From positions 3,883,501 through 3,947,500 of the forward strand of contig NZ_BNJI01000001.1 in assembly GCF_016587415.1 (NCBI RefSeq): 64,000 bases of DNA, in the 5' to 3' direction. Each line of letters opens with the position of its first letter. Positions within the stretch are counted from its first letter, which is position 1. Shown piece after piece: positions 58,318-64,000 of the stretch. The position numbers were made by a program, and so were the translations under genes. Source of the stretch: Ktedonobacter sp. SOSP1-85. Lineage in GTDB: Bacteria; Chloroflexota; Ktedonobacteria; Ktedonobacterales; Ktedonobacteraceae. The notes below the pieces were generated by a model that saw only the letters and a list, made by a program, of their open reading frames with translations, did no database searches and was not told the DNA's origin.

Positions 58318-58722
58318 CTATTGCATAGCCGCCGGTGGCTCTTGCTCTGGATACTGCGTTGATGGCTGCTCGTATTCCCAGGGCGAGGGCCTGTTCTGTG
58401 AATAGAGCGTTGCTGAATCCACCGGAGGGGTGTCCAGTCCCTGATAGCCTCGTTCGTAGCGCAATGCTTGTTCATGTACCTGCGGTGAGGCTGACATGGG
58501 TTTGCTGACATAGATAACCGTAGTCGGTTTGCGTAGATGAAGCCAATCATTTTTCCAGGCTGTGTAGAGAAGGAAGAGAATGCCCACGACAGCGAGCGCG
58601 ATAAGCCACTGGCGGAAGATCCAGTAGGCTCCCCAGAAACAGATCCACCATGTCCACCAGTTCGTCTGCCTAGAAGAATGTGTTTGACAACTACGCTGTT
58701 TGCGCTTCGCCGTAGATCGCAT
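58318..58722 (-). CDS. Small tryptophan-rich single-TM protein
   Basis: Protein of 134 residues. Basic start (RSTAKRKQRSCQ), a tryptophan-rich stretch leading into a TM (WWICFWGAYWIFRQWLIALAVVGILFLLY), then a polar tail ending PSTQYPEQEPPAAMQ. ATG 58722 has AGGAAGG 9 bases upstream; longer in-frame starts up to 58896 exist. Function unknown. Confidence 0.55.
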   Translation of the reverse strand: MRSTAKRKQRSCQTHSSRQTNWWTWWICFWGAYWIFRQWLIALAVVGILFLLYTAWKNDWLHLRKPTTVIYVSKPMSASPQVHEQALRYERGYQGLDTPPVDSATLYSQNRPSPWEYEQPSTQYPEQEPPAAMQ

Positions 58723-58862
58723 GTTGCCAGGCCTTCCTGAGTATGGAGGGTCATATGCCCTGTGGTGCTCTGCTACAAACTCCTTACACATGTATTCTTT
58801 CTTCTCTATTGTACCATACGTCATTGCCGGGAAAACGGCGCCGGAGAGATCACTACGCTCGC

Positions 58863-58887
58863 AATCCATGCCAGTATGGATCTTACA
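58863..58887. repeat. Degenerate right half of the GTAGGGTCCATGC palindrome
   Basis: AATCCATGCCAGTATGGATC followed by TTACA matches the right arm with about four changes; no left arm. Confidence 0.5.
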
Positions 58888-58908
58888 CATTATCACCCAA
58901 GAGCATGA

Positions 58909-59394
58909 TCAGGTCGCGGTGCGCAGAGTCTTCCATAGAATGAAGCCTGTGCCGAGCAGTAACAGGATGGTCAGGGGCCAGGGCCATGCCCAGGTTATGC
59001 CTAGACTCTCATATGGTAGGAAGGCCAGGCAGGAGGGGAGAATGATTAAAGCCAGGAGCAGGAGGATGCTCAACCAGCGTGTCTGTTCTCTCCAGGGGAG
59101 GCTGCCGACTGGAGGCGCCAGTTCTGGAAAGAGGGTCAGGTGGGCCGTGGAGGTGAGCAAGAGGGGGACCGCAAGCTGAACCCAGGAGAAAGGAATGGTG
59201 AGCGAAAACCAGAGCAGGTGCTCTAGCAGGGCCGTGAAACTCCAACCGCAGAGAAAAATACTGGTATAACAGAGCCAGCGCCCGCGCCTGGAAGGCTTGT
59301 GAGCAAGCGGCGCCTGGGGTAAAGAGGAGGAGGAATAATGGTCTTCCTGCTGCGTTACCTGTGGTGGTCTCTGTTCACCCGACCCTGGTCTCAT
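58909..59394 (-). CDS. Four-TM membrane protein
   Basis: Protein of 161 residues. Disordered N-terminus, then four hydrophobic segments (about 42-65, 70-95, 108-128, 135-155) rich in Trp and Leu. AAGGAGCAGGCT precedes ATG 59394. No family recognised. Confidence 0.6.
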   Translation of the reverse strand: MRPGSGEQRPPQVTQQEDHYSSSSLPQAPLAHKPSRRGRWLCYTSIFLCGWSFTALLEHLLWFSLTIPFSWVQLAVPLLLTSTAHLTLFPELAPPVGSLPWREQTRWLSILLLLALIILPSCLAFLPYESLGITWAWPWPLTILLLLGTGFILWKTLRTAT

Positions 59395-59509
59395 AGCCTG
59401 CTCCTTCTTATTATGCCTATCTATACAGTGCGACCTTACCCTCATCATAGCAAGCGTTTGCGTTGATAGAGTGAACTGTATTGATATGGTTGTCATGAAG
59501 GAGACTGGG

Positions 59510-59576
59510 GACGACGCTACTAAAGTACGCGTCTACATATAGATCATATGTAGACGCGTATTTTAGTAGCGTCGTC
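59510..59576. repeat. Palindromic repeat, ACGCGTCTACATAT family, full copy 2
   Basis: 31-bp arms (59510-59540, 59546-59576) with one G-T pair. About 80% identical in the arms to the copy at 12466-12552. Ends four bases before the stop codon of the gene at 59580. Confidence 0.85.
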
Positions 59577-59579
59577 TTG

Positions 59580-61214
59580 CTATGCGACTTTAAGGCCAGT
59601 CCAGGAACCTGTAGCATGCGTTAGCAGCTTATTGGTGCCGGGAATATCACAGGTATATGACTGAGAGCCATTGTCAAAGGTTCCCTTTGCCGAACTGGGG
59701 CTATCGAAGTTCCCAGTCAGGTGCAGGGCCGTGTTGGCATTATCAAGCGCGCATTTAAAGGTTCGCCCCTGTTCCGTAATTTCGAGGCTATCTTGCAAGA
59801 GCTTCTCTGTATAGTCGACCTTACCGCTTTTATAGCTACCATCGCATTGGGAAGCAATGGTCTCGCGGGTATTTGCCCCACTAGCAGAGGTGTCAGTTGC
59901 GGTATGAGGCTGCCCATCGGCATACTGGGTGCAGATGCTGCCGCCTGCAGGATCGGGGCGGCCTGTCACGATAAGGGTGGCCTTGCTTGTAAAGGGTTTG
60001 CCGCTCTCGCTATCCTGGCCCATGAGCAGGACCTCCAGCTTGAAACTCTGATCATCTGAGGGAGAACCTTTGGGGCCTGGAGTATGAGCCTGCCCTTCAG
60101 AGACGACATGAATAGGAATACCATCTTTGGTGGTATATCCGCCGGCGTCTTTGGCGGTCAGGGTGTGTTGACCGATGCTCCAGCCCGTATCAATTTTGAG
60201 ATCGCTAGAGATCTTGCCATCTTTATCACTCAGTACCGGCGACTGGCCTGCGATAGGATTGCCATCCAGGAGAAAGGTAATGTCTGAGCTATTGGAGAAT
60301 TGTTGCCCCGTCACATGTAAGCTGGTACTTGTTGAGCCTGCGGGGACACTCCCGACTTTATAGCTGCTCGTCACGTTAATGATTGGCTTGGGACGGGTGA
60401 GTTGATAGACCGCATAAACTCCTATGCCTCCCAGCAAGAGCACGACGATCAGGAGCCCGATAGTTACCTTGCCTGCGGTTGTGCTCAGCCAGGATTTCTT
60501 CTGCTGCGGAGGAGGATAGGCGCCCGCGGGATAGGCACCTGGGAAGGCTGGAGGTGTTCCGGCAGGTGGGAGTGGTGGGTATCCCGGTTGTGAAGGCACG
60601 CTCTGCTGCTGTTGAAAGGCACCGGACTGATATGGAGTGGCGGGAGGAGGATACCCACCCGGCTGATAGGGTGTAGCCTGTGGCGCGGGCATGCCCGGTT
60701 GCACAGGCGCGGGTGCGGCAGGAGGGTATGCCGCGCCTGGCATAGAAGCGGGTGGCGCGTAGGAACCACCTGGGGCCATTGGTGCACGTGGAGGCATTTG
60801 AGGGGGAGCCGCATAGCCCGCAGGTGGCGTAGATGGAGCTGCCGCTTGAGGTCTTTCTGCTTCCACGGGCGCCCCAAAATGCTCACCGCCACCATAGGCC
60901 GTTTTAGCCTCCTCTTGTCTGGCTGGTGGCTGGCTTTGGGCCTCTTGTTCCTTGGCGGACTGAAACTCCTGAAACGAGAAATCATTGGCATTATCGCCCG
61001 GCTGAGATGCTGCGGAAGTGCTCTCGGCCTGTGGGGGAGTGCCCCGGACCGTCTTAGCATCAGCGAGGGAGCGGTTTTCGTTGAAAGACGGAGTTTTATG
61101 AGCCGGAGCCGGAGCCTCTACTGGCTGGGGAGGGGAAATAGGTTGCCCGCAGTTGCCACAGAAACGTGCGCCATCTGAGGGGATTTCCGCTCCACAAGCT
61201 TGGCAATGTAGCAT
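59580..61214 (-). CDS. Zinc-ribbon, proline-rich, single-TM protein with Ig-like domain (paralogue A)
   Basis: Protein of 544 residues. Zinc ribbon at the N-terminus (HCQACGAEIP, ARFCGNCGQPI), the short motif FSFQEFQSAKE, a long Pro/Ala/Gly-rich linker (about 90-240), one TM at about 250-272 (VTIGLLIVVLLLGGIGVYAVY), then LTRPKPIINV and an outer beta-sandwich (SYKVGSVPAGSTSTSLHVTGQQF, with LTAKDAGGYTTKDG) plus a cysteine-containing C-terminal domain. GGAGGATG before ATG 61214. Tandem paralogue of the next gene; both may sense or bind something outside the cell. Function unknown. Confidence 0.75.
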   Translation of the reverse strand: MLHCQACGAEIPSDGARFCGNCGQPISPPQPVEAPAPAHKTPSFNENRSLADAKTVRGTPPQAESTSAASQPGDNANDFSFQEFQSAKEQEAQSQPPARQEEAKTAYGGGEHFGAPVEAERPQAAAPSTPPAGYAAPPQMPPRAPMAPGGSYAPPASMPGAAYPPAAPAPVQPGMPAPQATPYQPGGYPPPATPYQSGAFQQQQSVPSQPGYPPLPPAGTPPAFPGAYPAGAYPPPQQKKSWLSTTAGKVTIGLLIVVLLLGGIGVYAVYQLTRPKPIINVTSSYKVGSVPAGSTSTSLHVTGQQFSNSSDITFLLDGNPIAGQSPVLSDKDGKISSDLKIDTGWSIGQHTLTAKDAGGYTTKDGIPIHVVSEGQAHTPGPKGSPSDDQSFKLEVLLMGQDSESGKPFTSKATLIVTGRPDPAGGSICTQYADGQPHTATDTSASGANTRETIASQCDGSYKSGKVDYTEKLLQDSLEITEQGRTFKCALDNANTALHLTGNFDSPSSAKGTFDNGSQSYTCDIPGTNKLLTHATGSWTGLKVA

Positions 61215-61424
61215 GAATGCATCCTCCAATATACCTGGGATGTGCTTTGTGTGTGTTTTCAGTAGGTGGTGAATAAGTGCGCGCTGGTCCAGTAGAAGGT
61301 GTTGGGGTCCTGGACGCTCGTATTGCTAAAGGATAATGTGCAAATATGCTAGGAGTATAGCATATTTATCGGCTTTGCGCACCTTGCTTTTCTCTGCAAA
61401 CAGGGCATTCCAGTTCTCGCCTCG

Positions 61425-61479
61425 GGGAAGGGGTGTAGGTGGGAAACGGCAAAGCCGTTTCCCACCTACACCCCTTCCC
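61425..61479 (-). terminator. 26-bp perfect hairpin
   Basis: Arms 61425-61450 and 61454-61479, apex GGC-AAA-GCC. After the stop of paralogue B and before paralogue A. Confidence 0.8.
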
Positions 61480-61506
61480 TCATAGTCTACCCAACTGCTT
61501 GCCCAA

Positions 61507-63105
61507 CTAAAAACTGGGGCCACCGTCCCATGTACCGCTCTCTGCTTGCGTTGTGAGACTAATATCATATGGTGTGCAGGTCGCGGTCGTTGCTGGAAAA
61601 GTATAGGTGCCACTGAAACGCTGATTGGGCCCATAGGTGCCTTCTACTTTAAGGCTCTCATAAGGTGTCTTTGTCTTGCAGGTAAAGGTGACACCCTGCG
61701 TGACGAAGGTCGTCTCTTCCTGCTTCATGGTTTCAGTGACCTCGAGTTTGCCACTTTTGTAGGTACCACTACAGGTGGTCGCGTACTTGGTCGTGTACGG
61801 TGTACCATCGTTGAGTTTGCCTGTATCAGTGAAGACATGACCATCTGCACCCTCAAAGCAAGCTAATCCCCCCTGAGGATCGGGTTGGCCCGTAACTGTA
61901 ATGTTGAGATCAGTATCCTTATTTGTTTTCCCGCTGATAGTGAATGATTCATTGTCGGCTGGTGCTCCACCGGGTCCTGGCGTACCTGCCTCGCCCTGTT
62001 TGACGATGTTAATCGCGACCCCTTTGGCAGTCGTATAGCCGTCACCATCTTTGGCGGTCAGTGTGTGCTTGCCGGTGACCCATTCTTCTTTGACTGTGAG
62101 TACGGCCTCAGCTTTGCCATCCTTGTCACTGATGATTTGTGGTTGCCCTGGAAGAGGGTATCCATCCATCAGGATAGTGATTGGGGAGCTTTTGGTGAAA
62201 TCGGAGCCTTTGAAGGTGAGACCAACATTGGTTGATCCGGTTGGCAAGGCATTGACATTATAGACACTGTCGATGCTAATGACCGGCTTGGGGCGCGTAA
62301 TCAAATAGATATAGTAACTCGTTGCGCTGCCACCGATCAGGAGAACCAGGAGAATGGCGGCAATTAAAATCTTGGCGGGCGTACTACTGAACCAGGAGCG
62401 TTTGCGCGGAGCTGGCGCGGGAACTGGTGGATAGTAAGGGCCGTACGGCGTGCTTCCCTGTGGGGGGAAGGCTGAGGGCGCACCCTGGGGACCGTAATAA
62501 TGTGCCTGCCCTGGTATGGGAGGGTATATATTCTGTGGCGACGAGGCAGAAGGCATCGCGGCAGGATCGTAAGGTGCTCCCGGCTGTGGCATGGGTGCCT
62601 GTGGTGGAAAAACACCGCTTTGTGGTTGATAAACGGGTGCTAGCGGCGCGTGGTCAGATGAAGAAGGTACCTCTACAGGTGTCTGTGGTGGGAAGACCCC
62701 ACTCTGTGGTTGGTAAACGGGTGCTAGCGGCGCGTATTCGGCTGAAGAGGGCACCGCCACGGTTGGCTCATTGGCTGTTATGGCGTTTGCCTCTACGGCA
62801 CTGTTGTGAATACCCGATGCAAATTGCTCAGATGCGGATTGTGCATTTGGAACTTCAGGCATATGAACCGCTGGCATGGCATAGTGTGAGACTTCTTTGC
62901 CCTGATAATGCTCCCTTGAAAGGGCTGTTGCGGCTTCTTTGGCTGGCGTGAACTCCTGAAAGGAAAAGGCAGGAGCCGAATCTGTGTCTATGGGAGTCGT
63001 AGTACTGTTGATAGAAGCGGGCGGTGTCTGGGATTTGCCACAATTGTCGCAGTACTGAGCGTGCTCTGAGGAGAGGGCAGAGCCGCAGGCATAGCAGTAG
63101 CGCAT
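61507..63105 (-). CDS. Zinc-ribbon, proline-rich, single-TM protein with Ig-like domain (paralogue B)
   Basis: Protein of 532 residues with the same order as paralogue A: zinc ribbon (YCYACGSAL, YCDNCGKSQ), FSFQEFTPAKE, linker with an internal repeat of APLAPVYQPQSGVFPPQ, TM at about 245-268 (ILIAAILLVLLIGGSATSYYIY), LITRPKPVISI and a beta-sandwich (KHTLTAKDGDGYTTAKG). GAGGG upstream of the ATG. Upstream is a long A/T-rich region. Confidence 0.75.
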   Translation of the reverse strand: MRYCYACGSALSSEHAQYCDNCGKSQTPPASINSTTTPIDTDSAPAFSFQEFTPAKEAATALSREHYQGKEVSHYAMPAVHMPEVPNAQSASEQFASGIHNSAVEANAITANEPTVAVPSSAEYAPLAPVYQPQSGVFPPQTPVEVPSSSDHAPLAPVYQPQSGVFPPQAPMPQPGAPYDPAAMPSASSPQNIYPPIPGQAHYYGPQGAPSAFPPQGSTPYGPYYPPVPAPAPRKRSWFSSTPAKILIAAILLVLLIGGSATSYYIYLITRPKPVISIDSVYNVNALPTGSTNVGLTFKGSDFTKSSPITILMDGYPLPGQPQIISDKDGKAEAVLTVKEEWVTGKHTLTAKDGDGYTTAKGVAINIVKQGEAGTPGPGGAPADNESFTISGKTNKDTDLNITVTGQPDPQGGLACFEGADGHVFTDTGKLNDGTPYTTKYATTCSGTYKSGKLEVTETMKQEETTFVTQGVTFTCKTKTPYESLKVEGTYGPNQRFSGTYTFPATTATCTPYDISLTTQAESGTWDGGPSF

Positions 63106-63601
63106 ACTATTTTTCCCTCAATCCAGCCGATGAGAATGGCTGGATGTTTTGCTTCACTCATAACTGGTGCATTAGCGGAATCAGGGAGAGATATTAGGAA
63201 GCTTTCTCTCATTTAAGGAGAGAAGGTATTACATATTCTCTGCGCCCATCTGGGAGATGCAAGGTGCTGTGAGTGAAGAAAATAATAATAATAATATAGA
63301 ATCAAAAGAGAAAAAATATTTACACTCATAAAGATGAGATATATTGAAGTATAGCATAGAAATATATAGTTTGTATACATATTTATGGTTACTATAAAGT
63401 AACGGCGGAAGGGGAGGCTTTTTCTATAAAAAACAGGAATTGCCAGCCACTGGCAGATTTGAGCATACTTTTTTTAGAAAAGAGAGAAACTATCTCGATT
63501 TAACGCTGTCAATGGACATAATTGGTGGTAAAAGTTGCGTGCATCGGCAAAATGTAATAGCATAGGAGGATGGTATTATTTTATTCAATTGAGGTTTTAT
63601 T
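63106..63601. other. 496-bp A/T-rich divergent intergenic region
   Basis: Lies between the divergent zinc-ribbon gene and the SnoaL-like gene. Poly-A/T tracts from 63270 to 63390, a small TGCCAGCCACTGGCA inverted repeat near 63440. It must hold promoters for both genes; I could not place them with confidence. Confidence 0.4.
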
Positions 63602-63979
63602 ATGAAGCAACAAGGTATGATTGTAGATTTAGATTTAGAGACGATGACGGCGCAGGATGTCGTTGATCGCCAGTTACAGGCGTATAATGCCCATAATCTG
63701 GAGGCTTTCCTGGCGTGTTACAGTCCTACTGTAACGGTGGCTTTGCATCCTGGTGGGCAGATACTTGACGAGGGCCTGGAGGCGTTGCGCCTCTCCTATG
63801 CCAAGCTCTTTACCGAGTGCCCACATTTGCATGCACATATAACCAGGCGTATTACCTCGGAGAATCTCATCATTGATGAGGAGGAGGTTGAAGGCCTGGT
63901 GGATGGCCCCTCTGTCCGCTCCATTGTCATGTATGAGGTCGCAGGCGGTCTGATTACGAGAACCTGGTTTGTCGAGTAG
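63602..63979 (+). CDS. SnoaL-like / NTF2-fold protein
   Basis: Protein of 125 residues. NTF2-like fold as in SnoaL and ketosteroid isomerases: AQDVVDRQLQAYNAHNLEAFLACYSPTVTVAL, then LRLSYAKLFTECPHLHAHI, ending in SIVMYEVAGGLITRTWFVE. Catalytic residues cannot be assigned; these proteins are isomerases, hydrolases or binding proteins. GAGGT lies 8 bases before the ATG. Complete within the window. Confidence 0.8.
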   Translation: MKQQGMIVDLDLETMTAQDVVDRQLQAYNAHNLEAFLACYSPTVTVALHPGGQILDEGLEALRLSYAKLFTECPHLHAHITRRITSENLIIDEEEVEGLVDGPSVRSIVMYEVAGGLITRTWFVE

Positions 63980-64000
63980 GTGTAGTGTGAACGCAGGCTA

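Overview
The window looks like a chromosomal segment of a Chloroflexota bacterium, most likely class Ktedonobacteria. This is inferred from gene content, not proved. Pointers are an FHA-FHA-FHA-ABC fusion with its own permease, several zinc-ribbon/proline-rich/single-membrane-segment proteins, a clostripain-free set of ordinary housekeeping genes (rplI, greA, secG, pgsA, plsY, pyrG, upp, hflX, phoU), and very long perfect intergenic hairpins. No rRNA, tRNA or CRISPR array was recognised. Both window ends fall outside genes, so all genes listed are complete unless called pseudogenes.

Bases 1-10,000 are an accessory region, visibly more A/T-rich in several genes and free of the hairpins that punctuate the rest. 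On the minus strand it holds a DUF559-like nuclease-fold protein, a 5'-truncated glycine oxidase (thiO-like) pseudogene, a hicA-hicB toxin-antitoxin pair and an HTH-acetyltransferase protein. On the plus strand (3.5-8.5 kb) is what looks like an integrative element that replicates by rolling circle: a small protein, a sigma-70 family factor, a 0.7-kb non-coding zone with nested inverted repeats, an HUH replication initiator, a paralogue of the first small protein, an excisionase-type HTH protein and a tyrosine integrase. After it come a coiled-coil protein, a hicA relic and a transposase/nuclease-tail fragment.

Bases 10,000-25,000 carry an MFS exporter, a CvpA-type membrane protein, hflX, a soluble GAF/chemoreceptor-like protein, the FHA-ABC ATPase and permease, dppA, upp, a DUF503 gene, and a tight operon of a WecB/TagA glycosyltransferase with split heptose kinase and adenylyltransferase genes (ATGA overlaps). 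An IS4-family element (25,093-26,885) sits right behind that operon.

Bases 26,900-50,400 alternate in strand almost gene by gene: PIG-L deacetylase, phoU, SGNH lipoprotein, beta-carbonic anhydrase, a receiver domain without its phospho-acceptor, an RNase D-like exonuclease with HEAT repeats, a CoxG-like protein, rplI, nnr, a zinc-ribbon membrane protein, a Trm11-like methyltransferase, pgsA, plsY, panC, a DUF5679 protein, greA, an M29 aminopeptidase, an MFS exporter with its ArsR-type regulator, a PRC/MgtE_N/CBS protein without membrane segments, and pyrG.

Bases 50,500-64,000 hold an MBL-fold hydrolase, a family 2 glycosyltransferase, secG, a second SGNH lipoprotein overlapping a 1089-residue FtsX-type permease, several small membrane proteins, two tandem zinc-ribbon/Ig-like membrane proteins and a SnoaL-like protein.

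The most unusual feature is structural. About eighteen intergenic perfect or near-perfect palindromes (stems mostly 24-35 bp, often with a GGC-NNN-GCC apex) have different stem sequences but similar architecture and shared flanking motifs. At least six lie between divergent genes, where terminators are not expected. Two further palindromic repeat families with conserved sequence are also dispersed through the window.
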